Below are positions 1 through 7,058 of a stretch of DNA of 53,239 nucleotides, piece by piece (within the stretch, counting starts at the first letter, position 1; each line of letters opens with the position of its first letter). The translations under genes were made by a program, and so were the position numbers. The DNA is from Gemmatimonas sp. (lineage in GTDB: Bacteria > Gemmatimonadota > Gemmatimonadetes > Gemmatimonadales > Gemmatimonadaceae). The notes under the pieces were generated by a model. That model worked only from the letters and a program-made list of their open reading frames with translations, did no database searches and was not told the DNA's origin. The DNA is taken from assembly GCA_025361705.1 (NCBI GenBank), contig JANYJW010000064.1, positions 1 to 53,239 on the forward strand. Direction: 5' to 3'.

Positions 1-984
1 CAGCTCGAAGACGTTCTGAGCGCTGCCCTTGCCGTACGACGTGCGGCCGAGCACCAGCGCGCGATCGTGATCCTGCAGCGCGCCAGCCACGATCTCCGCC
101 GCGCTGGCCGTGCCGCGGTCCACAAGCACCGCCACCGGCAGCCGGGGCCAGCGCTGGCCGGCGCTGTCGACGTACACCATGTCGCGCTTCTGCCCGCGCG
201 AGCGCACCTCGACGATCTCGGCGCCCTTGTCGAGGAAGAGGTCGGCAATCGCCACGCCCTCGTTCAGCAGGCCGCCGGGGTTGTTGCGCAGGTCGAGGAT
301 GAGCGACTTCGCGCCGGCGGCGACCAGTGAGTCGACCGTGCGCGTCAGTTCCAGCCGCGCCGAGTCGCTGAACGTCGAGAGCAGTGCGTAGCCCACGCCA
401 CCGTCGAGCACGAGCGACCGCGAGATGGACGGCACGTGAATCGCGCCGCGCTCGAGGTCGAACGGGATGCGCGCCGTTCCACGCTCCACCATGAGGTGCA
501 GTCGCGTTCCCGGCGGGCCGCGCATCGCATTGCGCGCTTCCTCGATGGTCCACCCCTTCATGGCCTGGCCGTCCGCTTCGATCAGCCGGTCGCCTGCCTG
601 CACGCCCGCGTGTTCCGCCGGCGAGTTGGGACGCACACCCAGCACCATCACGAACCCTTCGCGGCGATCCGCCTGGATGCCGACGCCACTGTACAGCCCC
701 GAGGTCGCCTCGGTGAGCTTCTTCAGGCGGTCGGGCGGCAGGTAGGTGCTGTTGGGATCCCCCAGTTCGTCCACGAGGCCGATCGCCGCCCAGCGCCAGA
801 GCTCGTCCACCGAGAGCGAATCGACGTAGCTGTCGCGCACGCGCTCCATCACCGACGCCAACAGGCGCGCACCGCCCACGCCGGACGTCGAGGGGCGGCG
901 CAGGGCGCGCTGCACCAGCCAGCCCCCGGCAATGGCACCGGCGGCAAGCACGAGCAGCGTGATGATCAGCCGATTGCGGCGCAC
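1..984 (-). CDS. S41 family C-terminal processing protease (partial, C-terminus off the window)
   Basis: Periplasmic serine protease of the CtpA/Prc family, which trims exported proteins from their C-termini. I read 328 residues from a GTG start at 982-984; an in-frame stop lies just upstream (991-993) and GAGG precedes the start. Residues 6-26 form a membrane anchor, about 95-175 a PDZ domain (SGVGI, SPAEHAG) that binds substrate tails, and the rest the S41 core: DLRNNPGG at 231-238, catalytic Ser294 in GTASAAE and Lys319 in YGKGSAQ. The Ser/Lys dyad is intact. It is the last visible gene of the rpmE-to-tmk minus-strand run, 43 bp after tmk. The C-terminal part lies outside the window, so it cannot be judged whether the gene is whole. 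Confidence 0.93.
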   Translation of the reverse strand, partial: MRRNRLIITLLVLAAGAIAGGWLVQRALRRPSTSGVGGARLLASVMERVRDSYVDSLSVDELWRWAAIGLVDELGDPNSTYLPPDRLKKLTEATSGLYSGVGIQADRREGFVMVLGVRPNSPAEHAGVQAGDRLIEADGQAMKGWTIEEARNAMRGPPGTRLHLMVERGTARIPFDLERGAIHVPSISRSLVLDGGVGYALLSTFSDSARLELTRTVDSLVAAGAKSLILDLRNNPGGLLNEGVAIADLFLDKGAEIVEVRSRGQKRDMVYVDSAGQRWPRLPVAVLVDRGTASAAEIVAGALQDHDRALVLGRTSYGKGSAQNVFEL

Positions 985-1027
985 GAGACCTCATACGAAG
1001 CACTGCGGGGGCAGGTTCCAGCCGACA

Positions 1028-1678
1028 CTAACCGTGCACCTCGGGACAGGCGGCGGCAACCACCTGCCAGACCCGCGCTTCGACCGCATCTGCCGTGCCT
1101 TGGGCCTCCACGAGGACGATGCGCCCGCATTCCGGATGCGCCCGCTGCCACGCCGGTTCCGCGAAGCTGGCAAACGCCGCTTCGACGCGCTCGTGGAAGC
1201 CGCGCTCGGCCTGCTCCATGCGGTCGGCAAACCCGCGCTGTGCGGCGCGCTGCAGCCCGACATCCACCGGCAACGTGAGCAGCACCGTGATGTCGGGGAC
1301 GAGCCCGCCCGTGGCGAACGTGTTGGCTTCGCGCACCTCGTGCTCGGGCAGGCCGCGTCCGCCCACCTGATACGCGTAGGTGCTCAAGAAGAAGCGGTCG
1401 AGCAGCACCACCTCGTCGCGCGCCAGCGCGGGTCGCACGTGCTCCCCGACGAGCGCGGCGCGGGACGCCATGAACAGCAGCGCCTCGGTGCGCGGTGGGA
1501 TCAGGGCGCCTGGCCGGAGCAGCAGGGCGCGAATCTCGTCTCCCACCGCCGTCCCCCCCGGCTCGCGAAGCCGCCGCACCATCCGGCCGTGGCGGCCGAG
1601 GCGCAGCGCGAGGCGCTCGAGTTGGGTCGACTTGCCCGCCCCCTCCACGCCTTCGAACACGATGAGCCGGCCGCTCAT
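1028..1678 (-). CDS. tmk: Thymidylate kinase
   Basis: Cytosolic kinase that phosphorylates dTMP to dTDP with ATP for DNA synthesis. The 216 residues match the usual length. The P-loop is GVEGAGKST at residues 10-18, followed by the dTMP-binding REPGGT and a DR(F/W)-type motif (LLDRFFLSTYAYQ). The LID segment is rich in arginine (RAAQRGFADR). ATG start; the gene begins 4 bp after the stop of the YlbF-like gene, so the two are probably co-transcribed and coupled. Nothing in it looks unusual. Confidence 0.96.
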   Translation of the reverse strand: MSGRLIVFEGVEGAGKSTQLERLALRLGRHGRMVRRLREPGGTAVGDEIRALLLRPGALIPPRTEALLFMASRAALVGEHVRPALARDEVVLLDRFFLSTYAYQVGGRGLPEHEVREANTFATGGLVPDITVLLTLPVDVGLQRAAQRGFADRMEQAERGFHERVEAAFASFAEPAWQRAHPECGRIVLVEAQGTADAVEARVWQVVAAACPEVHG

Positions 1679-1682
1679 GCGG

Positions 1683-2036
1683 TCACCCGAGCGTGATGAT
1701 GCCGCTGGCCGCGCCCTTCTTGATCCCCTCGAGGATCCACTGGTTCACCTGCATCATGATCTTGTCGAAGTTCTCCTGGGCCACGATCATGCGCTGGTAC
1801 AGCGGATTCACCTGCACCTGGCTCAGCAGCAGCTCCAACTCCTGCTCCATTTCGGCCGTCGGCTGCTCGCCGCGGTCGATCAGGTGCGAGGCCTCATGGC
1901 GCAGTTGCTCCATGCGCTGCAGCACTTTGACGGCCTCGGCGTCGGCACCCAGCCCGTCGTTGGCGCGGCGCACCGCCTTGTACTCGTCGCTCTGGCCGAT
2001 CAGGCGGCCCAGTTCCACGGAGCGGTCGTGCAGCAT
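1683..2036 (-). CDS. YlbF/YmcA-family protein
   Basis: A 117-residue, almost entirely helical protein of the YlbF/YmcA family. In Bacillus these proteins form the RicAFT complex, which affects RNase Y activity, competence and biofilm; the role outside Firmicutes is not settled. The characteristic pattern is seen: an N-terminal helix (ELGRLIGQSDEYKAV), then a long helix with an NPLYQRMIVAQENFD-like segment near residues 75-90. Its ATG overlaps the prmC stop by one base (TGATG), which predicts coupled translation. The call is by recognition of the pattern, not by any computed alignment. Confidence 0.75.
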   Translation of the reverse strand: MLHDRSVELGRLIGQSDEYKAVRRANDGLGADAEAVKVLQRMEQLRHEASHLIDRGEQPTAEMEQELELLLSQVQVNPLYQRMIVAQENFDKIMMQVNQWILEGIKKGAASGIITLG

Positions 2037-2998
2037 CAGCTCTCCTTGCGTCGGGCCACGACAAACCGCTCGCGGCCGGTCAGATCCCTGTGTATGGTCA
2101 CCTGCTCAAACGCGTGCGTTTCCTCCACCAGCCCCGCCGCTTCCCCAGCGCGCCGAGCGTCAACCTCCAGCGCCAACAGGCCGTGCGACTGCAGCACGGG
2201 CATCGCACCGGTGACGACGGCGCGAATGGCCGCCATGCCGTCCCGCTCCGAAAAGAGGGCAAACGACGGCTCCCAATTGCGGACGAGATCAGGAAGCTCG
2301 CCCGCCTCCGCGGGAGCAATATAAGGAGGGTTCGCGACGAGCGCCCCCAACCGTTCGCCCGCCAATGGCGCACACCAGCTGCCCGCGCGGAAGTCGAGCA
2401 GCGCGCGCCGGTCCGCCGGAATAGCGCGCAGATTGTGCCGCGCCACGGTGAGCGCGTCGGAGGAGATGTCGGTGGCGATCACTCGCTCGTAGCGCCCTTC
2501 GGCGGCGAGCGACAGCGCAATGGCCCCCGATCCCGTGCCCATGTCGGCCACCACCCCCGCCCCGGCCGTCTGCGCCAGCACGAGTTCCACCAGCAGCTCG
2601 GTTTCGGGACGCGGAATCAAGACGCGCTCGTCGACGTACAGCGTGAGGGTGCGGAAGTCGGCGCGCCGCACCGCATACTGAAACGGCATGCCGCGGCGCA
2701 GACGTTCGGCGGCCTCGCTGAGCGCGACGACGGCCGCGATCGAGAGAGGCTCGTCGCGGTGGGCGGTGGGCCAGAACTTGGGTTGGCCAAGCACCGCGGC
2801 GATGAGGTCGCGCGCTTCCTGGCGCGCCGGCAGCGCGTTCGCGCCGCCCAGCTCATCGGCCAGGGCGTCGAGCGTCTCGCCAATCGTCCCGCCCGCCGCC
2901 GACGCAATGTCCGCCGGCAGTTCGACGTCGCGCAGCGCGTGCACGTAGGGGCCCGAATCCCTTGGTCCGGGAGCGTTGTCAGCCGAATCCACCGTCAT
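2036..2998 (-). CDS. prmC: Peptide chain release factor N5-glutamine methyltransferase
   Basis: PrmC (HemK) methylates the glutamine of the GGQ motif of release factors using S-adenosylmethionine. The partner gene prfA lies directly upstream, a classic arrangement. The SAM-binding motif I is VADMGTGSGAIALSLA and the catalytic NPPY is in ALVANPPYIAP. I place the start at ATG 2996-2998 (320 residues). The frame stays open to 3058, but that extension would translate a 7-bp repeat tract into a repeated MADGxWQ peptide, so it is rejected. The N-terminal helical substrate-binding domain (SIGETLDALADELG and following) is present. Confidence 0.92.
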   Translation of the reverse strand: MTVDSADNAPGPRDSGPYVHALRDVELPADIASAAGGTIGETLDALADELGGANALPARQEARDLIAAVLGQPKFWPTAHRDEPLSIAAVVALSEAAERLRRGMPFQYAVRRADFRTLTLYVDERVLIPRPETELLVELVLAQTAGAGVVADMGTGSGAIALSLAAEGRYERVIATDISSDALTVARHNLRAIPADRRALLDFRAGSWCAPLAGERLGALVANPPYIAPAEAGELPDLVRNWEPSFALFSERDGMAAIRAVVTGAMPVLQSHGLLALEVDARRAGEAAGLVEETHAFEQVTIHRDLTGRERFVVARRKES

Positions 2999-3016
2999 CC
3001 TTCCGCAGCCCTCTGT

Positions 3017-3093
3017 CTGCCATCTGCCATCTGCCATCTGCCATCCGCCATCCGCCATCCGCCATCTGCCATCTGCGACCTACCGTCTACCGT
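3017..3093. repeat. Heptanucleotide tandem tract in the prfA-prmC gap
   Basis: Eight consecutive 7-bp units of C(T/C)GCCAT run from 3017 to 3072, then degenerate units CTGCGAC, CTACCGT, CTACCGT continue to 3093, four bases short of the prfA stop. On the coding (minus) strand each of the eight clean units contains an ATG. Because 7 is not a multiple of 3, these ATGs fall in all three frames just upstream of prmC. The tract fills most of the 98-bp gap between the two genes. Confidence 0.95.
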
Positions 3094-3096
3094 CCG

Positions 3097-4173
3097 TCAC
3101 TCACCACCGCCCGCCAGCCGCTCCTCCAGATCCGCCACCTTCAGCGCCTCCACCATCGCGCCCATCTTGCCGTCGAGCACGCCCTGCAGGTCGTGCGTGG
3201 TGAAGCCGATGCGATGGTCGGTGATGCGGCTCTGCGGAAAGTTGTAGGTGCGAATCTTGGCCGATCGGTCGCCCGTGCTCACCGCGCTGCGGCGGAGCCG
3301 CGCACGATCGGCTTCCTGCTCGGCCACGCGCAGGTCGAGCAGGCGCGAGCGGAGCACTTCCATGGCCTTCGCCTTGTTCTGGATCTGCGACCGCTGGTCC
3401 TGCTGCGTCACGACGAGCCCGGTGGGGAGGTGCGTGATGCGCACGGCCGAGTCGGTGGTGTTGACGCCCTGACCGCCGGGACCCGACGCGCGATAGACGT
3501 CGATGCGCAGTTCCTTGTCTTCGATGGAGACGTCCACTTCCTCGGCTTCGGGAAGCACGGCCACCGTGGCCGCCGATGTGTGGATGCGCCCTGACGCCTC
3601 GGTGGCCGGCACGCGCTGCACGCGGTGCACGCCGGCCTCGCGGCGCAGCTCGCCGAACGCGCCGGCGCCCGCGACCTTGAACACCGCTTCCTTGTAGCCG
3701 CCCAGTCCGCCATCGGAGAGCGCGAGCGTCTCCAGCTTCCAGCCGCCGTGGCGCTCGATGTAGCGGGTGTACATGCGGTAGAGATCGGCGGCGAACAGCG
3801 CCGCCTCGTCTCCACCTGTGCCGGCGCGGATTTCGACAATGGCGTTGCGGTCGTCCAGCGGATCGGGCGGCACGAGGAGCGGCTTGATCTCTTCTTCGAG
3901 CCGCGGAATCTCCGCCTCCAGCCGCGTCTGCTCGGCCTGGGCCATGTCGCGCATGTCGGGTTCATCCAGCGCAACGAGCTCGCGCACCTGCGCGAGCTCG
4001 TCTTCCAGCTTGTTGAGGCGGTTGGCGCGCGCCACGAGGCCGCTCAACCGCTGATGTTCACGACCCAGCTCGGCCAGCCGCTTGGCATCCCGCAAGACCG
4101 CGGGATCGAGCAGATCGCGTTCGACGTCAGCCGCGCGCCGGAGCGCGTCGGCGAGGCGGTCGCGCAGGCTCAG
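3097..4173 (-). CDS. prfA: Peptide chain release factor 1, probably starting at CTG
   Basis: RF1 recognises UAA/UAG in the ribosomal A site and triggers release of the peptide. Visible are the PAT segment ([10 protein letters not shown]), the catalytic GGQ in [15 protein letters not shown] and the coiled N-terminal region. The only ATG upstream in frame (4335) would add 54 residues that merely read through rpmE in a second frame. Between it and the conserved [10 protein letters not shown] start there is no ATG, GTG or TTG after codon 3. A CTG at 4171-4173 overlaps the rpmE stop as CTGA, with GGAAGG about 7 bases upstream. Starting there gives 358 residues and puts GGQ at 233-235, the same numbers as in E. 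coli RF1. Confidence 0.9.
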   Translation of the reverse strand: MSLRDRLADALRRAADVERDLLDPAVLRDAKRLAELGREHQRLSGLVARANRLNKLEDELAQVRELVALDEPDMRDMAQAEQTRLEAEIPRLEEEIKPLLVPPDPLDDRNAIVEIRAGTGGDEAALFAADLYRMYTRYIERHGGWKLETLALSDGGLGGYKEAVFKVAGAGAFGELRREAGVHRVQRVPATEASGRIHTSAATVAVLPEAEEVDVSIEDKELRIDVYRASGPGGQGVNTTDSAVRITHLPTGLVVTQQDQRSQIQNKAKAMEVLRSRLLDLRVAEQEADRARLRRSAVSTGDRSAKIRTYNFPQSRITDHRIGFTTHDLQGVLDGKMGAMVEALKVADLEERLAGGGE

Positions 4174-4379
4174 ACGGCGGCCTTCCGCTTGAACTTCTGG
4201 TTGAAGCGCTCCACACGACCCGCGGTATCGAGCAGCTTCTGCTTGCCCGTGAAGAACGGGTGGCAGTTGGAGCAGACGTCGAGATGGATCGCGTCGCGCA
4301 CGGACCGCGTCTGGAACGTGTTGCCACACGCACAATGCACGGTGGTGGTGGCGTAGACGGGATGGATATCGGCCTTCAC
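4170..4379 (-). CDS. rpmE: Ribosomal protein L31, zinc-binding (C+) type
   Basis: Small large-subunit protein of 69 residues, close to the usual 70. It has the KADIHPVY start, the zinc ligands as CxC (residues 17 and 19) and CxxC ([13 protein letters not shown], residues 37 and 40), and the typical [10 protein letters not shown] tail. The start is GTG at 4377-4379 with GGAG about 8 bases upstream; longer open-frame extensions would enter the promoter region. The C+ form stores zinc and is often zinc-regulated, but no Zur box was recognised here. First gene of the operon; its stop overlaps the predicted prfA start. Confidence 0.95.
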   Translation of the reverse strand: MKADIHPVYATTTVHCACGNTFQTRSVRDAIHLDVCSNCHPFFTGKQKLLDTAGRVERFNQKFKRKAAV

Positions 4380-4417
4380 GGGGGTCACTCCAGCAGATGG
4401 TTCTTGAATAGCTTGGA

Positions 4418-4447
4418 AATATACCCTACTCCGCCCCCCGGATTCAA
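4418..4447 (-). promoter_or_regulatory. Predicted sigma70-type promoter of rpmE-prfA
   Basis: On the minus strand TTGAAT (4442-4447) and TATATT (4418-4423) are separated by 18 bp. The -10 box lies about 38 bp before the rpmE GTG. This is the only AT-rich patch in the divergent gap between rpmE and the Crp-like gene. Read by eye. Confidence 0.5.
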
Positions 4448-4587
4448 GCGGGCAACCATAAAGTGTTTGACGGCGCCAGCTTGGGGGGCTAACTTCGCCC
4501 CAAGAAACAACTGGTTCCCCCCGTACAGCTTCCGGTGTACAGCCCGCAGTTTCATTTCGTTCTGTCATCCCCCCCACCACCGGCCCA

Positions 4588-5265
4588 GTGCCCTCCATTC
4601 CCGCCTTCCTCGCCACGGTTCCCCTCTTCAAGTCGCTCGACGCGCCGGAGCGCGAGCGGTTCGCGGAGCTGGTGCGCGAAAAGAACTATCCCAGGGGCAG
4701 CGTCATACTTTTCGAGGACGACCCGGGCGACGCGCTCTTCGTCGTGCGCAGCGGGCGGGTGAAGGTGGTGCTGCTGGCCGAGGACGGCCGCGAGGTGATC
4801 CTGGGGCTGCTGGGAGTCGGTGAGCATTTCGGCGAACTGTCCCTCATCGACGACCAGCCGCGCTCGGCGCACGTGATCGCGATGGAGGAATCGTCCATCC
4901 TCGTGCTGCGCCGCGACGACTTCCGTCGCCGCGTCGAGGCGAGTCCCGTGGTGGCCTGGGCATTGCTGCAGGAGCTGTCGCGCCGGTTGCGCCGCGCCGA
5001 CGAGAAGATCGGCACGCTCGTGCTGCTCGACGTACCCGGGCGCATTGCCCGCATGCTGCTGGACGCGGCCGAGGAGTGCGGCAACGACCTCATCGAGAAG
5101 CCACTGACGCACCAGACCATCGCCCAGGTCATTGGCGCCAGTCGCGAGACCGTATCGCGCGCCATGCGCGAGTTCCAGGACCACCGCTGGGTGGCGGCCG
5201 AGCGTCGCCGCATCCGCCTGCTCGACAAGGGGGCGCTGAAGGAGCGCGCCCAGCATCGCGTGTGA
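4588..5265 (+). CDS. Crp/Fnr-family transcriptional regulator
   Basis: A 225-residue DNA-binding regulator. Residues about 15-130 form a cyclic-nucleotide-binding-type beta-barrel ([37 protein letters not shown]), joined by a long dimer helix to a winged helix with the recognition segment [19 protein letters not shown]. The GExSLxDxxxRxA pattern is close to a real cNMP pocket, so a nucleotide ligand is possible; no Fnr-type N-terminal cysteines are present. Start GTG 4588 is chosen because the fold begins there; no strong Shine-Dalgarno is seen. It is divergent from rpmE and heads the plus-strand cluster that includes c-di-GMP enzymes. Confidence 0.9.
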   Translation: MPSIPAFLATVPLFKSLDAPERERFAELVREKNYPRGSVILFEDDPGDALFVVRSGRVKVVLLAEDGREVILGLLGVGEHFGELSLIDDQPRSAHVIAMEESSILVLRRDDFRRRVEASPVVAWALLQELSRRLRRADEKIGTLVLLDVPGRIARMLLDAAEECGNDLIEKPLTHQTIAQVIGASRETVSRAMREFQDHRWVAAERRRIRLLDKGALKERAQHRV

Positions 5266-5349
5266 CCGGGATCACTGGAACCGAGTGATGACCACCCAAG
5301 CCCCCATGCGCGTCCTTGCCCTAGTGTTGGGCATGCTATTGGAGCCGAG

Positions 5350-6222
5350 ATGAGCCTGCGCGTCCAGTTTTGGGGGACCCGCGGGTCCATTCCGAGTCCC
5401 GGCCGCAAGACCATGCGCTATGGCGGCAACACGCCGTGCGTGGAAATCCGCACCGACGACGGGTGGCTGGTCATCCTGGACGCCGGCACGGGGATTCGCG
5501 AACTCGGGTTGTCGCTGCTCGACCGATCGGACGGCGCGCCGCTGGAGGGGGACATCTTCCTCACGCACGCGCACTGGGACCACATCCAGGGAATTCCGTT
5601 TTTCGCGCCGCTGTTCCAGCGCGGGAATCACTTCAACATCTGGGGCTCGGCGTCGCTCGAGCGCAGCGTGGACCGGGTGGTGCGGGATCAGATGTCGCCG
5701 GTGGTCTTTCCGGTGTCATTCGAGGAGCTCGATGCCCGCATCGACTTTTCGACGATCGCGGCCGGGGAACGGCGGGTGGGGACGGGGTATGAGGTGGAGG
5801 CGTTCGAGGTGCAGCATCCGGGTGGGGCGCTGGGCTACCGGTTCTCGGCGCCCGGCAGCGACCGCTCGTTGGTGTACGTTTCGGACAACGAAGTGGGGGC
5901 GCCGGACAAGTACAGCAGTGCCCCGGGCTGGCGAGAGGCGTTTGTGGCGTTCGTGCGCGGATCCACCGTGCTGGTGCACGACACGATGTACACGGCGGAG
6001 GAGTACGACCATCACCGCGGCTGGGGGCACTCGACCTATCGGGATGCCGTGGAGCTGGCGCTGGAAGCCGAGGTGGGCACGCTGGTGCTGTTCCACCACG
6101 AGCCCCGTCGCACGGACGACGAACTTGACCAGCGCATCGACGAATGCCGCGCGCTGGTGCGCTCCCACGGGGGCGCGTTGCAGGTGCTGGGAGCCGCAGA
6201 AGGACTGACGCTGACCGTTTAG
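5350..6222 (+). CDS. Metallo-beta-lactamase-fold hydrolase (PhnP/RNase Z-like)
   Basis: A 290-residue enzyme with the binuclear metal motif THAHWDH (H73, H75, D77, H78), a further histidine in FEVQHPGG, the aspartate of SDNE and a C-terminal histidine in LFHHEP. The N-terminal WGTRGSIPSPG with GGNTPCVEI is typical of the PhnP/RNase Z-like branch that hydrolyses phosphodiesters; proteins of this type are also joined to signalling domains. No RNase Z exosite arm is seen, so tRNA processing is not claimed. ATG start preceded by GGAG. It sits 84 bp after the Crp-like gene; a role in cyclic-nucleotide turnover is possible but unproven. Confidence 0.85.
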   Translation: MSLRVQFWGTRGSIPSPGRKTMRYGGNTPCVEIRTDDGWLVILDAGTGIRELGLSLLDRSDGAPLEGDIFLTHAHWDHIQGIPFFAPLFQRGNHFNIWGSASLERSVDRVVRDQMSPVVFPVSFEELDARIDFSTIAAGERRVGTGYEVEAFEVQHPGGALGYRFSAPGSDRSLVYVSDNEVGAPDKYSSAPGWREAFVAFVRGSTVLVHDTMYTAEEYDHHRGWGHSTYRDAVELALEAEVGTLVLFHHEPRRTDDELDQRIDECRALVRSHGGALQVLGAAEGLTLTV

Positions 6223-6245
6223 CCCCTCGCTCACGAGGAGGACCC

Positions 6246-6971
6246 ATGAAGATCATGAAGTCGTTCGCCGCGCTTGCCGCCCTCGCCCTTGCCGTGCCGT
6301 CGTTCGCTGTCGCCCAGGGATCGGCCAAGCCGACCGTGGCGGTGCTGTACTTCAGCAACGGCGCCATCGGCAAGGCGCACGACGAGCTGGAGCCGCTGAC
6401 CAAGGGGATCGCCGACCTGCTGATCGGCGAGCTCTCCGTGAACGCCGGCATCAAGGTGGTGGAGCGCGACAACATCCAGAAGCTCCTCGACGAGCAGAAC
6501 CTCACCAAGTCGAACATCACCGACCCGGCGACGGCGGTGAAGCTCGGCAAGCTGCTCAACGCGCATTACATGGTGACGGGCACCTTTGTGACGGACGGCA
6601 AGGGACGCATGGTGCTCGCGGTCCGTTGCTTCAAGGTGGAGACGAGCGAGATCGTCTTCCCGAGCCCGACGGCCAAGGACGCCAAGGTCGACGGCAAGAC
6701 CGAGAACTTCATGGACATGATCACGACGCTCGCCGCCAAGACCAACAAGGGGCTCGCCCTGCCGGAGATTCCGGTGAAGGTCAGCGAAGCGCGCAAGGAC
6801 GCTGCCAAGAAGGTGCCGTACGAGGCGATTGCGCTGTACAGCGCGGCGCTCGAGGCCAAGGACTCGGGCAAGACGGCCGAAGCGGTGACGCTGTTCAACA
6901 AGGCGCTCGACAAGTTCCCGGCATTCGACCAGGCCAAGACGGAGCGCGACAAGCTGGTCAAGAAGAGCTAG
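6246..6971 (+). CDS. Secreted CsgG/TolB-N-like protein with helical C-terminal repeat region
   Basis: A 241-residue exported protein. Signal peptide at 1-23 (hydrophobic core ALAALALAVPSFAVA, cut before Q24). Residues about 29-150 match the CsgG/FlgO-type alpha-beta domain: KPTVAVLYFSN, then GIADLLIGELS, VVERDNIQKLLDEQ and AHYMVTGTFV. Residues about 185-241 are helical and TPR-like (KVPYEAIALYSAALEAKDSGKTAEAVTLFNKAL). There is no lipobox, so unlike true CsgG it is probably periplasmic rather than an outer-membrane pore. A strong Shine-Dalgarno GAGGAGGA (6235-6242) fixes the ATG. It is 23 bp after the hydrolase gene, and a terminator-like hairpin follows. Confidence 0.82.
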   Translation: MKIMKSFAALAALALAVPSFAVAQGSAKPTVAVLYFSNGAIGKAHDELEPLTKGIADLLIGELSVNAGIKVVERDNIQKLLDEQNLTKSNITDPATAVKLGKLLNAHYMVTGTFVTDGKGRMVLAVRCFKVETSEIVFPSPTAKDAKVDGKTENFMDMITTLAAKTNKGLALPEIPVKVSEARKDAAKKVPYEAIALYSAALEAKDSGKTAEAVTLFNKALDKFPAFDQAKTERDKLVKKS

Positions 6972-7006
6972 GCGGGTAGCGGGTCGAAGACCGCACGCAC
7001 ACATTG

Positions 7007-7043
7007 AACGCCGGCGCCTGCTCTCCGCGGACGCCGGTGTTCT
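7007..7043 (+). terminator. Hairpin after the CsgG-like gene
   Basis: Arms GAACGCCGGCG (7007-7017) and CGCCGGTGTTC (7033-7043) pair over 11 bp with one G-U wobble, loop of 15, followed by a pyrimidine-rich run. It lies 36 bp after the stop and 15 bp before the next start, so it could terminate or attenuate transcription into the HD-GYP gene. Confidence 0.5.
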
Positions 7044-7058
7044 CGTTCCCTCCCTGAC

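Noticed and set aside
2999..3058. N-terminal extension of prmC into the repeat tract
   Set aside because: It would translate the 7-bp repeat as MADGxWQ copies; ATG 2996-2998 begins a normal-length PrmC.
3017..3093. A CRISPR array
   Set aside because: Units are 7 bp, contiguous and without spacers; no cas genes are nearby.
4174..4335. ATG start of prfA at 4335
   Set aside because: The added 54 residues are rpmE read in another frame and match nothing in RF1.
5320..5345. Hairpin GCCC...GGGC between the Crp-like and hydrolase genes
   Set aside because: The stem is only 4 bp and has no T-run.
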